DNA of 64,000 bases from Meiothermus sp. (GCF_026004055.1 NZ_BPIJ01000003.1:124001-188000), one strand, 5' to 3'; shown: positions 28,515 through 37,104, counted from the first letter of the stretch. Notes: generated by a model not told the origin, from the letters alone. A program made the numbers and translations.

Positions 28515-30185
28515 TTAGCGCCGCTCGTAGGACATGATCTTGAAGGAAGCAATGATGGTGTCTTCGGGGATTTGCGCTGCAACCGGGATGTTGCCCATGG
28601 TGGGAACATAGGTCACCTCGGCCTGCTGACCCGCATTGCACTGGCTGCCCCCGGCGCTGGTGGTGCAGAACTCGTTGGCCACCACGGTACCCAGGGTGCG
28701 CTGGTTGCGCTGGGTGCGAAACCGGCCTCCGGCATAGAAGATACCCATGGCATTGTTGGTGAGCTGCTCGAGGTTGTTCTGGGCCAAGAGCCCCAGCACC
28801 TGGTTGGGGAAGGTGGCCGAACTGGCGTCGGGCAGCACATCACGGTTCAGGGTAATGCTGCCGCCCTCTACAAAAATAGAGGCGTTGCGCTCGGTGGGGT
28901 CGGCAAAGTTGAAGGCCCGGTAGTTGACTGCATTGTCGAAGCTCACATTAATGCCACTGGTGTGCAGGGTTCCGTAAATTTCTAGAATACCAGGGTTGCC
29001 TGCCATATAGCGGAAGCCACCGGTTTTGCCGTTTAGGGTGTAGCGACAGTCCATACTGGTGCTGCCGAAGCGCAGCACGCCACCGCTGAGCACATTGCCC
29101 AAAACGCACGAGAGCGGACTGGTGGGAATAGCCCCTACAGGGAAAAGGACGGCCCCGCTGGTGATACGAAGACCCTGGCTGGCCGCCTCGTCACGCACGC
29201 AGGCCGCCCAGGTGCGGGAGGGGTCGGTGGTGCAGGGGGTGGTGTTGAACTCGGGAAAGCGGGGCGCGAGGGCGGGGGGCAGGTCGAAGGCCCCGCGGTC
29301 ATCGGTGCAGATGCCCCGGTTGGCGGCGCAGACGCTCGAGGTATTGCCGTAAATGTCGTTGGCGGCATCCCCCACATAAGCCCCTAGGAGTGGGTTGCTG
29401 GGCGTGCCATAGCTCGAGCTCCCCCCCACTTCTACCCGCCCATACTGCACCCGCAGGGTAGCGCAGAGGTTGGCAAGGCTGCGCATATCGCTGTTGAGGC
29501 GGTTGCTGAGCACGCTATCGGAGGTGTAGTTGTAATCGTTATATAGGGCAAAATTGCCGTTGGAGTCAATCACAGCTTTATCGGGGTCATTGCTTTGACC
29601 CTGTACATAAAGCCCACCCCGTATCAAAGCTCCTCCGTTGAGGTGCTTGTTGGCGGCCCCGCGCCCGCTAAAGATGGCATAGTTCCAGGGGCCGGTATTG
29701 GAGAGGTCGAAGGTGGCCTGGGCAATGGCCTGCGAGCCATTGAACCGGCCCACCGAGCGCACCAACATGAAGCGCGGGCGGGTGGGATCCTGGGCCACGG
29801 TGATGGTGTAGGTACCGGTACCGGTGCCCATCGGTACACTGCCGGTGCGGGTGGTAGGCAGGGTTTCGTTGCTCTCGATGGTGCCGTTGCGGTTCCAGTC
29901 CACACCAGCCGCCAGCACGTTGCCGCACTCGCTGCGGGTGGGGGTACGGCTCCCCCCAACGTTTCTAACAGTCTGGTAGAGCTGCCAGCGGTAGGCCTGG
30001 AACAGGCGGGTTTTCCACTGCTGCAGGCCGGTTTCGGCCACATAGTAGGCTTCGGTTGCGCCCCGCTCGTTGCGGGCGCTCCACTGGCTAATCATGGTGG
30101 TGACCGAGGAGGCAAAAGCCAGCAGTCCCACCGCGACCAGAATGGCCAGCGTGACGACCAGGGCGATTCCTTGGGGTTGTTTCAT
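28515..30185 (-). CDS. comZ: ComZ-like large minor pilin with EF-hand-type loop, cassette C
   Basis: A 556-residue prepilin-like protein, about the length of Thermus thermophilus ComZ, the competence pilin with a beta-solenoid insertion implicated in DNA binding at the pilus tip. The leader MKQPQG precedes IALVVTLAILVAVGLLAF; position 5 is Val, not Glu. Residues 96-107 (DWNRNGTIESNE) match an EF-hand loop at every ligand position. Repeated short strands with many Asn and Gly follow (IRGGLYVQGQ, GGFRYMAGN, GILEIYGTLHTSG). The ATG overlaps the stop of the upstream PilW-like gene by one base. The symbol rests on length, gene order and architecture, not alignment. Confidence 0.78.
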   Translation of the reverse strand: MKQPQGIALVVTLAILVAVGLLAFASSVTTMISQWSARNERGATEAYYVAETGLQQWKTRLFQAYRWQLYQTVRNVGGSRTPTRSECGNVLAAGVDWNRNGTIESNETLPTTRTGSVPMGTGTGTYTITVAQDPTRPRFMLVRSVGRFNGSQAIAQATFDLSNTGPWNYAIFSGRGAANKHLNGGALIRGGLYVQGQSNDPDKAVIDSNGNFALYNDYNYTSDSVLSNRLNSDMRSLANLCATLRVQYGRVEVGGSSSYGTPSNPLLGAYVGDAANDIYGNTSSVCAANRGICTDDRGAFDLPPALAPRFPEFNTTPCTTDPSRTWAACVRDEAASQGLRITSGAVLFPVGAIPTSPLSCVLGNVLSGGVLRFGSTSMDCRYTLNGKTGGFRYMAGNPGILEIYGTLHTSGINVSFDNAVNYRAFNFADPTERNASIFVEGGSITLNRDVLPDASSATFPNQVLGLLAQNNLEQLTNNAMGIFYAGGRFRTQRNQRTLGTVVANEFCTTSAGGSQCNAGQQAEVTYVPTMGNIPVAAQIPEDTIIASFKIMSYERR

Positions 30186-30862
30186 CACAGCACCTCGTCG
30201 GTTTTCAGGTTGCGGATCGGCACCCGCTGGGCGATGGTGTAGGTGTAGGTGCCCTGAGGTGAGGTCGCCGTCACGGTCACCAGCGCCGCCCGCACAAAAC
30301 GTTCGGTGGGGTTGGCCACGGCAATACAGCCGCTGGGGAGCCCCACTTCGGTGGCCGCGGCATCGCCGCAGACATAGCGGATGTTGAGCTGGGTGATGTT
30401 GGGGGCAAACTCGCGGTAGCTGCTGGCCGCAATCGCGCCGGTAGGGGCCTGGCTGCAAGGCACATCAGCCCGCAGAAGGGTGGTTCCGTTGAAGCTATAG
30501 CCAACGGAGCGGCACTCCTGGCCGTTTGGATAGAGACTGGTGTGGTAGCGGGTCACAAAGGTGTCCCGCTCGAGCTGGTCGGTGCCGGTGAGGCAGGGCG
30601 TTCCGGGCGCGCAAGAAACCCAGCTAGTCGCGTCAAAGCGCACCTCGTTGCCCCGGATAAAGCGGCTCGAGCCCGCCAGCAGCAAGTCCTGGCTCACCAT
30701 CTGCAGCACCAGGCGGGCCCGATCCTGTACCTCGTTGCGCTCCTGCACAATGCGGGTGTCCTGTGACTGGCTGGCCAAAAAGCGGGTGGCAATGGCCAGC
30801 ACCCCGGCAAAAATCGCCAGCACCACCATCAGCTCGAGAATCGTCAAACCTTTAGTTCGCAT
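30185..30862 (-). CDS. PilW-like minor prepilin (PilA3 position), cassette C
   Basis: A 225-residue prepilin: leader MRTKG, then LTILELMVVLAIFAGVLAI with Glu5. The following DRARLVLQMVSQDLLLAGS is the PilW/GspJ pattern after the helix. It directly precedes the ComZ-like gene, the place of pilA3 in Thermus. The start follows the PilA2-like stop by nine bases. Confidence 0.83.
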   Translation of the reverse strand: MRTKGLTILELMVVLAIFAGVLAIATRFLASQSQDTRIVQERNEVQDRARLVLQMVSQDLLLAGSSRFIRGNEVRFDATSWVSCAPGTPCLTGTDQLERDTFVTRYHTSLYPNGQECRSVGYSFNGTTLLRADVPCSQAPTGAIAASSYREFAPNITQLNIRYVCGDAAATEVGLPSGCIAVANPTERFVRAALVTVTATSPQGTYTYTIAQRVPIRNLKTDEVL

Positions 30863-30871
30863 GGCAAGCTC

Positions 30872-31318
30872 CTAGTTGGGACGCGGACAGGGCTCGAGGC
30901 TCCCCGCCCCAATGGCGGCGGTACGCGAAGCAAAACTGTCGTAGCACGAAACCTTGGTAGCCAGGTTAATGGTGATGCCCTGGCTGGCCGCCGAGGACTG
31001 AATCAGGATCTGCCCTTCCCCGTCCAGACCTTCGTCTATGCCGCTGTTGATGATGAATCCGGTACCTGAACAAACAAAGCCGTTGCCGCTCTCATTGCCG
31101 GTGGGGCAGCCGTTGTAGTAGCGGGTAAAGTTGGCCAGCACCACCCCCACCTGGTTTTCCAGAATTTGCGTGGCGGTGTCCTTGACCTGGCTTACCACCC
31201 CCGCCCGGGCGGTGGCGCGGTAGTTGGTAACCTGCGAGAACACCAGCACCCCAAACGCTACCGCCATCACGGCCAGGGCAATCAGCAACTCGACCAACGT
31301 AATTCCTCGATTCTGCAT
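30872..31318 (-). CDS. PilV-like minor prepilin (PilA2 position), cassette C
   Basis: A 148-residue prepilin: leader MQNRG, then ITLVELLIALAVMAVAFGV with Glu5. Four cysteines are present in the globular part (NGCPTGN, FVCSGTG, SCYDS, PCPRPN), which suggests disulfides. It occupies the pilA2 position between the FimT-like and PilW-like genes; the gap to the upstream gene is eight bases. Confidence 0.83.
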   Translation of the reverse strand: MQNRGITLVELLIALAVMAVAFGVLVFSQVTNYRATARAGVVSQVKDTATQILENQVGVVLANFTRYYNGCPTGNESGNGFVCSGTGFIINSGIDEGLDGEGQILIQSSAASQGITINLATKVSCYDSFASRTAAIGAGSLEPCPRPN

Positions 31319-31326
31319 GATGGCTC

Positions 31327-31833
31327 CTATGGACAGGCCGCTCTGATCTGGGCGCGGCCCTGCTGGTTGATGTTCACGAAACGGCTATACGAGCCGATGG
31401 CAAGCTCCACACTGCGGCTGGTGGCCAGCTGGTAGACCCCCCGAGCGTCGAACACCACCTCGGCGCTGGTAGAGGCCGCGGCATCGGCAGCAGTACACTG
31501 CCGCAGGCTGGCTACAATCCGGCCCCACTCGCCCTCCCCAAACTGGGTGCGGCTGATCACGGGGTCGCTGTTATCCAGGCCGTTCTGGTCGGCATCGGCC
31601 ACAATTTCGTAGCGGTTGGTTCCGCTGCCAAAGCTGAATCGGATTCCCACCGGCACGTTGCGCCGCAGGGCCTCGAGGCGGGCGCGGGTCACGTCGGCAC
31701 TGAGAATCTGGGCCGCCTGATTGACCCGCATCCGGTCGGAGTTAAACCACCCGCCTCCCAGGGCAATCAAAATGCCTAAAATGGCGGTCACCACGATCAG
31801 TTCAATTACGCTCAGACCGCTGGCTCGCTTCAC
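31327..31833 (-). CDS. FimT/GspH-like minor prepilin (PilA1 position), cassette C
   Basis: A 168-residue prepilin starting at GTG 31833, with GGGAGG five bases upstream. Leader MKRASG precedes LSVIELIVVTAILGILIAL with Glu5. The TRARLEALRRNVPVGIRF stretch is typical of FimT/GspH. Residues 80-91 (DADQNGLDNSDP) give a partial calcium-loop pattern, Asp1-Asp3-Asn5-Gly6-Asn9, but lack Glu12. It is the first gene of cassette C. Confidence 0.84.
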   Translation of the reverse strand: MKRASGLSVIELIVVTAILGILIALGGGWFNSDRMRVNQAAQILSADVTRARLEALRRNVPVGIRFSFGSGTNRYEIVADADQNGLDNSDPVISRTQFGEGEWGRIVASLRQCTAADAAASTSAEVVFDARGVYQLATSRSVELAIGSYSRFVNINQQGRAQIRAACP

Positions 31834-31965
31834 ACAACCTCCCGTCTGGAGGTGACAGGTGCAACTTGGTTACCGCAGCCAACCACCCCGTGTTTGCTCA
31901 CAGCTTCAGCCTAAAAGCGCGCAACCACGCTCCGGATGACTTTTGACCCAACAATTCAACTTTTA

Positions 31966-32073
31966 GGTAACGCAACGTAACGCCTAGATTAATGACGATT
32001 AAATGCGTCTCAGAACAGCAATATCGAAAATCCACTTACAGCAAAATTAACGAACCACTCCCCCATTTGGGGG
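31966..32073. promoter_or_regulatory. AACG/TACGT repeats and palindrome between cassette C and trmI
   Basis: GGTAACGCAACGTAACGCC at 31966-31984 is followed by GATTAAT, and CCCCCATTTGGGGG is at 32060-32073, identical to the 14-mer upstream of cassette A. They lie in the 323-base divergent spacer (31834-32156) between the pilA1-like gene and trmI. A terminator role is unlikely in a divergent spacer, which favours a regulatory site. Nothing else in the spacer looks like a gene. Confidence 0.48.
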
Positions 32074-32118
32074 ATACCCCAAGACCTACGGCTTGCGCCC
32101 TTGGCAAGGGCAGGACGT

Positions 32119-32149
32119 TTGACAAACCTACCCACCTCTCCCCTAGGCT
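32119..32149 (+). promoter_or_regulatory. trmI promoter, leaderless type
   Basis: TTGACA (32119-32124) and TAGGCT (32144-32149) are separated by 19 bases, with seven bases from the -10 box to the ATG. The spacer is long and the -10 imperfect, but the -35 is perfect and there is no ribosome site. Confidence 0.5.
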
Positions 32150-32156
32150 AGACCCC

Positions 32157-32924
32157 ATGACCTACGGCGACTGGGCACTCTTGCAAGACCGGCGGGGCCG
32201 CACCTATCTGTTTCGTTTGCAGGAAGGCGGTATGTTCAACTATCACCGGGGCTCCTTGCACCATGAGGCCATCGTGCACGCAGGGGTCGGTGGGAGGGTT
32301 GCCACCCCTCAGGGCGAGCTCTTTACCATCCACCGCCCCACCCTGGAAGACTACGTGCTGCACATGCCCCGCGAGACCACCCCCACCTACCCCAAGGACG
32401 CCGCCACCCTCTGTTTTCTGCTCGACTTAGCCCCCGGTATGCGGGTGCTGGAGGCCGGTTCGGGCTCCGGGGGCCTGACCCTGTACCTAGCACGGGCGGT
32501 AGGGCCTTCAGGCCAGGTTTGGAGTTATGAGACCCGCCCCAAGCACCAGGCCCGGGCCCGACGCAACCTGAGCGAGTTTGAAGACTGGGGCAACGTGACC
32601 TGGGTGGAGGCCGACCTGGCCCAGGCCGAACTCCCCCCAAAAGCCTTCGACGGGGTGGCGCTCGACCTGATGGAGCCCTGGACGGTGCTGTCTAGCGTAA
32701 CCCCGGCCCTCAAGCCCGACCGCTTTCTGGCCTGCTACCTACCCAACCTAACCCAGGTAGTAACGCTCCTGGAAGAAATAAAGCTGCACAAACTACCCTA
32801 CCTAACAGAGCGCACCCTGGAAGTGCTGCACCGCGAGTGGGACGTGCGACCCCCTGTAGCCCACCCCAAGTTTCAGCAGGTGGGGCATACCGCGTTTTTG
32901 GTGCAGCTCAGGCGAATTAGGTAA
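32157..32924 (+). CDS. trmI: tRNA (adenine-58-N1)-methyltransferase TrmI
   Basis: A 255-residue class I methyltransferase, the size of Thermus TrmI, that makes m1A58 in the T loop of tRNA and is needed for growth at high temperature in Thermus. The small N-terminal beta domain (GDWALLQDRRGRTYLFRL) precedes the Rossmann fold with the SAM motif VLEAGSGSGGLTLYLARAVG and the catalytic-region motif VALDLMEPW. The ATG at 32157 is the start that matches the family; the frame is open further upstream through the cassette C spacer. Confidence 0.93.
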   Translation: MTYGDWALLQDRRGRTYLFRLQEGGMFNYHRGSLHHEAIVHAGVGGRVATPQGELFTIHRPTLEDYVLHMPRETTPTYPKDAATLCFLLDLAPGMRVLEAGSGSGGLTLYLARAVGPSGQVWSYETRPKHQARARRNLSEFEDWGNVTWVEADLAQAELPPKAFDGVALDLMEPWTVLSSVTPALKPDRFLACYLPNLTQVVTLLEEIKLHKLPYLTERTLEVLHREWDVRPPVAHPKFQQVGHTAFLVQLRRIR

Positions 32925-33215
32925 GTACAACCCCTCGAGAGCAGGTACCCGGCAAGGCCCCGAACCTGTACGCAATGCAAAGGTGTGGGTCAGCAACTCC
33001 TCCTGACCTCCCCTACGAGGTAAGCGAGGAACGGGACGAATCTGGGTTCGGGTTGTTTTGCTTCACCGACCGCGCGGGCGTAGCGCATACGAAGGATCCG
33101 TAAAGTGGTTTTACATGTTCACCTGGGGCAAGCGTTGTGGTTGGTGATAATAAAGCAAAGGCCGCTTAATCTAAGCTTAGAGGCACCTAATGGGAGGGTG
33201 TGTTGAGCTAATTTT

Positions 33216-34235
33216 ATGCAGTGGCGTTACCTATTTCCCGTTTTGGCGTTACTCGTTTTAGTATCTGCTTGCGAAACGCCCAATCCACCCCCGGCCACAC
33301 CCTCACCCCCTACGATTATGCTGACAGACAGCGGCCCCATAACCGTTGCTCGCGACGATCAGGTTATCGAGAACGTCCGAATCAACGCCAGCAATGGACA
33401 CGGCATTACGGTTATCAACAAGCGCAATGTGGTGATACGCAACTGCCTCATCCAGCACCGAAACGGTGCGGGCATCTTCTTCAGAAACAGCCCCGGCATC
33501 CGCATCGAAAACTGCCACATCATTCACACCGGGGCTCCTGCCAGCGGGCCCAACCCCAGCGAAACCCTAAATAACATCACAGGAGAAATTTCCCCCGGCG
33601 CAGTAATCGACAACGTACGGCTGGAGAAAGGCTCTTCGGGCATCTATCTGACCGACTCCCCCAATGCCGTGCTGACCCGTGTGGAGGGCCGCGACTTTAG
33701 GGGCCCCTTCCCTCGAGGGCAGTTAGTCCAGTTTTCAAGAAGCCATAACTCGCGCCTAGAAAACTTCTCCAGCATCAACGGTCGGGAAAGCTGGGTCGAG
33801 GACAACCTATCCGCCTGGCGCTCCTCCAACGTGGTTTTTAGGAATGGCTACCTCGAGGGCAACAACTCCCCCAGCGGGGTGGGCGTTATGTTTGAGCAGG
33901 ACGACGGCGCTTCTTCAGGAGGACTGGTAGAGGACGTTCACCTGATCAAGATGGGCAACGGAGCGGTCTCGGCGTATCCGGGCCGCAACGTCATCTTCAG
34001 AAACATTGGTGTTCGGGACAACATTTGTACCGATCAGGGGAGGGGAACACCTTTGTCGGGTGGCTTGAGCTTTTCCGGATCGCCTAGCTCCAGCAACCTG
34101 CGGGTGGAAAACTCCCGGTACTTCAACCTCTGCCACATTGTCTTGTGGGATAGGCAGGCTTTTAGTTTTGTGGAGCTCAAGCAAGAGAACTTCGCCCTGA
34201 AAACACCGTTTAAGGCCAGGTTCGGATGGGAGTGA
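33216..34235 (+). CDS. Exported lipoprotein with right-handed beta-helix repeats
   Basis: A 339-residue protein with a lipoprotein signal (lipobox LVSAC, Cys19), a Pro/Thr-rich linker, then parallel beta-helix repeats: N-x-x-I-x-N-C patterns such as RNVVIRNCLIQHRNGAGIFF, IRIENCHI, NSRLENFSSINGR and RNVIFRNIGV. Such folds are found in polysaccharide lyases, epimerases and surface adhesins; no catalytic signature was recognised. It is a single gene between trmI and the catabolic block, with codon use less GC-biased than the block that follows. The 291 bases upstream (32925-33215) hold no other gene; a CTAAGCTTAG palindrome is at about 33173-33182. Confidence 0.72.
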   Translation: MQWRYLFPVLALLVLVSACETPNPPPATPSPPTIMLTDSGPITVARDDQVIENVRINASNGHGITVINKRNVVIRNCLIQHRNGAGIFFRNSPGIRIENCHIIHTGAPASGPNPSETLNNITGEISPGAVIDNVRLEKGSSGIYLTDSPNAVLTRVEGRDFRGPFPRGQLVQFSRSHNSRLENFSSINGRESWVEDNLSAWRSSNVVFRNGYLEGNNSPSGVGVMFEQDDGASSGGLVEDVHLIKMGNGAVSAYPGRNVIFRNIGVRDNICTDQGRGTPLSGGLSFSGSPSSSNLRVENSRYFNLCHIVLWDRQAFSFVELKQENFALKTPFKARFGWE

Positions 34236-34304
34236 TCCCGCAAGCCGGGTAGCGGGGTATCGTTCCCGCCCGCGGGTTCAAAAGACAGCTTCTGGTTAGA
34301 CCCT

Positions 34305-36134
34305 TCAGATATGCACCGAACCCAGCCGGCGCATCTGCGCGGCAATGCGCACCGAAGCGTTGGAAGCCCCAAAGCCCTGGTAGTTGCGCCGCTCCACGAT
34401 TTCGAAGAAAAAGAGGTCGGCAAAGGTCTGGGTGTAGGCCTGGAAGAACTCGCCCTCCTCGCTTTGCTCGTAGAGAATCTGGCGCCGCTTTAGGGCCTGC
34501 ACGAAGTCTGGGGCCAGGCCATAGCGGGCCTCGAGGTCGAGGTAATAGGTCTCGGGAATAGGCAGCAGCTCCACCCCGGCCTCCTCCAGGGCCGCCAGGG
34601 CGGCGAAGATGTCCGGGGTTTCCAGGGCGATGTGCTGCACCCCCCCGCCGTAGTAGGCGCTCAAAAAGCGCGAGGCCAGGGTCTCGGTGTGCTGGGAGGC
34701 GTTCTGCACCAGGCGCAGGGTGCCCTCGGGGTTCTGCACCGCCTGGCTCTCGATGAGGCCCTTGGGGTCGGGGATTTCGGTCAGGTCGCTGGCCTCCAGC
34801 CCCAGTACGCTGCGGTAGAAAAGCCGCCAGGAGAGGAGCTTGGCCGGGGGCATGACCTGGGCGATGTGATCAATACGCCGCAGGTGGGGCTGGGCTGGGG
34901 GTGGGGCCACCGGCTCCAGGCCCGCCCACCAGGGGGTGCCCGGCTCGAGCAGGTACAGGAGGCTGCCCTCCAGGCCCCGCAGGGCCGGCAGCGGCCAGTC
35001 GGGGCCCTCCAGGAGGGGGGCGCGGTAGGCCTGGGCCCGCGCCAGGGCTTGGGGCAGGCTGGCCACCTCGAGGCCTAGCGCGCACACCGCGGCCCCGTGT
35101 AGCAGGTGGTAGCTGTGGGCGAAGCCCTCGGGTTCGGCATTCACCACAAAGCGAATCTCCCCCTGCTGCCAAAGCCGCACCTGCCGGGTGGGGTGGCGGT
35201 GGGTGCAGGCAAAGCCCAGCCGCTCGAGCAGGTCTTCCAGCAAAGCGGCCTCCCCCTCACCCGCGGCGAACTCCACGAAGCCCACCCCCAAGCACCTGGG
35301 CGGGGGGGGCTGGCTTTGGGGCTGGGCCAGCCCCTGTAGGTAGACCAGCGAGCGGTGGGCGTCCTGGGCCACCTCCAGGGGCGGGGCCGAGCGGAACTGG
35401 TCGTTGAAAATCTCGAGCGAGAGAAACCCCTGGTAGCGGGCCTCGGCCAGGGATTGCATGAAGTCCTGCAGGGGAAGCTGGCCCTGGCCCGGCAGGTTGC
35501 GGAAGTGACGGCTCCAGGGTAGCAAGCCCATCTCGAGCCGGGGCGCGTCGGCCACCTGCACCAGGAAAATCTTCTCCGGTGGGATGCGGGGAATCCCCGA
35601 GAGGGGAAGCCCCTGGGCCAGGATGTGGAAGCTGTCCAGGATGGTGCCCACCGCGGGGTGGTCGGCCCGGCGCACTACCTCCCAGGCGTCGCGGTAGTCG
35701 TGGATGTGCCGGCCCCAGGCCAGGGCCTCGAAGCCTATGCGCATCCCCCGCCGCCGGGCCCGCTCGCCCAGCTCGTAGAGATCCTCGGCGGCCCGCTCGA
35801 GGCCGGGCAGGGCCTTGGGCGAGACGTTGGAGCAGACCAGCAACAGCTCGGTGCCCAGGGCCTCCATCAGGTCGAACTTGCGCTCGGCCCGCTCAAAGGC
35901 CCGGCTGCGCTCGGGCTCGGGCAGGCCCTCGAAGTCGCGGAAGGGCTGGAGGGCCACCAGCTTTAAGCCCAGCTCGCGGATGAAGGCCCCCACCGCCTGG
36001 GGCGAACCGTCGAAGGTGAGCAAGTCTTGCTCAAAGAGCTCCACCCCCTCGAAGCCGGCCTGGGCGATGGCCTGGAGCTTGCTCCGCAGGTCGCCGCTCA
36101 ACGAGACAGTGGCGATGGAGGTGCGGTAGCCCAT
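34305..36134 (-). CDS. quiC: 3-Dehydroshikimate dehydratase fused to HPPD-like domain (QuiC type)
   Basis: A 609-residue fusion. Residues 1 to about 265 are a TIM-barrel AP-endonuclease-2-type domain with the expected metal residues (FEALAWG, LDSFHILAQG, VQVADAP, LSLEIFND), as in dehydroshikimate dehydratases making protocatechuate. Residues about 275-600 are two VOC modules like 4-hydroxyphenylpyruvate dioxygenase; the 2-His-1-Glu set appears complete (RIDHIAQ, VQHIALET, FFFEIVER). The C-terminal domain's activity in such fusions is unsettled. The ATG at 36134 has GAGGGG upstream and lies four bases after the dehydrogenase gene. It is the last gene of the TctCBA operon, implying uptake and breakdown of quinate, shikimate or dehydroshikimate. 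Confidence 0.85.
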   Translation of the reverse strand: MGYRTSIATVSLSGDLRSKLQAIAQAGFEGVELFEQDLLTFDGSPQAVGAFIRELGLKLVALQPFRDFEGLPEPERSRAFERAERKFDLMEALGTELLLVCSNVSPKALPGLERAAEDLYELGERARRRGMRIGFEALAWGRHIHDYRDAWEVVRRADHPAVGTILDSFHILAQGLPLSGIPRIPPEKIFLVQVADAPRLEMGLLPWSRHFRNLPGQGQLPLQDFMQSLAEARYQGFLSLEIFNDQFRSAPPLEVAQDAHRSLVYLQGLAQPQSQPPPPRCLGVGFVEFAAGEGEAALLEDLLERLGFACTHRHPTRQVRLWQQGEIRFVVNAEPEGFAHSYHLLHGAAVCALGLEVASLPQALARAQAYRAPLLEGPDWPLPALRGLEGSLLYLLEPGTPWWAGLEPVAPPPAQPHLRRIDHIAQVMPPAKLLSWRLFYRSVLGLEASDLTEIPDPKGLIESQAVQNPEGTLRLVQNASQHTETLASRFLSAYYGGGVQHIALETPDIFAALAALEEAGVELLPIPETYYLDLEARYGLAPDFVQALKRRQILYEQSEEGEFFQAYTQTFADLFFFEIVERRNYQGFGASNASVRIAAQMRRLGSVHI

Positions 36135-36138
36135 GGGC

Positions 36139-37104
36139 TCACCCCTCCCAGACCAGCACGGCCTTGGCCTGCGGCAGCCGTCCTTCCAATAGCTCCTGGA
36201 AGGTCTCTTGGTAGGCGCTAAACGAATGCACCGCCGCCAGCCCGTCGGGGAGCTGGGCCACCAACCCCACCGCGCGCGAGAAGTCGTCGTGGGTGAAGAC
36301 ATAGGCCCCCTTGAGGCCTATTTCCTGCAGAACCAGGCGCTGCAAGGGCAGGGGGGCCGCGGTGGCCTCAAGGCCCACCAGCACCACCAACCCGCCCGGT
36401 TCCACCGCGTTTGCTGCGGCTTCTACGGTCTGCGTTCCGCCCACGCAGTCCAGCACCACCTCAAAGCTCCCTTCCGGGGCCTCCAGCACCCCCTGTAGGA
36501 AGCCCAGGCCCTCCAGCCAGGCCCGCCGCAAAGGGTTGCGCTCGGCCACCCAGACCCGCGCCCCACCCCGCTGCAAAAGCCAGGCCGCCAGGGTGCCGAT
36601 GGCCCCCCCACCCAGCACCAAAGCCCGCCGCCCCAGCGTGGGCCCGGCCAGCTCCACCGCCCGCAGGGCCACCGCCAGCGGCTCGCACAGGGCCCCTTTC
36701 CAAAGGGGCAAGCCTTCGGGCAGCGGGTAGAGCTGGGCCAGGGGCAGCCGGATCTGCTGGGCGAAGCCCCCCGGGTAGTGGAAGCCCACGTTGGTACGCT
36801 CCACGCAGAGGTTGGAGAGCCCCCGGCGGCAGGCATCGCAGCGCCCGCAGGCCACCAAAGGGTTCACCGCCACCGCCCGGCCCACCCAGTCCGGCGGGCC
36901 TTCCCGCACGACGGCGGCGATCTCGTGCCCCAGCACCAGCGGCGGGCGCCAGCGGGCCCGCATGGCCGGACTGCCCTTGTAGACGCTCAGGTCGCTTCCG
37001 CAAACCCCACAGGCCGCCACCTCCAGGAGCACCCCCCCCTCCGCCGGGGGAGGCAGCTCCTGCAGGCTCAGGCGGCCAAAGTCCTCCAAAACCACCGCCT
37101 GCAT
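36139..37104 (-). CDS. Zinc-dependent MDR dehydrogenase of the TctCBA operon
   Basis: A 321-residue medium-chain dehydrogenase. Catalytic zinc ligands are in GVCGSD and GHEIAAV; the structural zinc loop has four Cys (CGRCDACRRGLSNLC). The Rossmann motif is LGGGAIGTLAAW. Its ATG overlaps the TctA stop by one base, so 37104 is preferred over an upstream start. In an operon with a dehydroshikimate dehydratase it may oxidise quinate or shikimate to the dehydro form, but MDR enzymes are promiscuous and this is inference. Confidence 0.85.
   Translation of the reverse strand: MQAVVLEDFGRLSLQELPPPAEGGVLLEVAACGVCGSDLSVYKGSPAMRARWRPPLVLGHEIAAVVREGPPDWVGRAVAVNPLVACGRCDACRRGLSNLCVERTNVGFHYPGGFAQQIRLPLAQLYPLPEGLPLWKGALCEPLAVALRAVELAGPTLGRRALVLGGGAIGTLAAWLLQRGGARVWVAERNPLRRAWLEGLGFLQGVLEAPEGSFEVVLDCVGGTQTVEAAANAVEPGGLVVLVGLEATAAPLPLQRLVLQEIGLKGAYVFTHDDFSRAVGLVAQLPDGLAAVHSFSAYQETFQELLEGRLPQAKAVLVWEG

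Noticed and set aside
32925-33215. A small gene between trmI and the lipoprotein gene
   Set aside because: No frame with a ribosome site or recognisable composition was found; only a 10-base palindrome is present.
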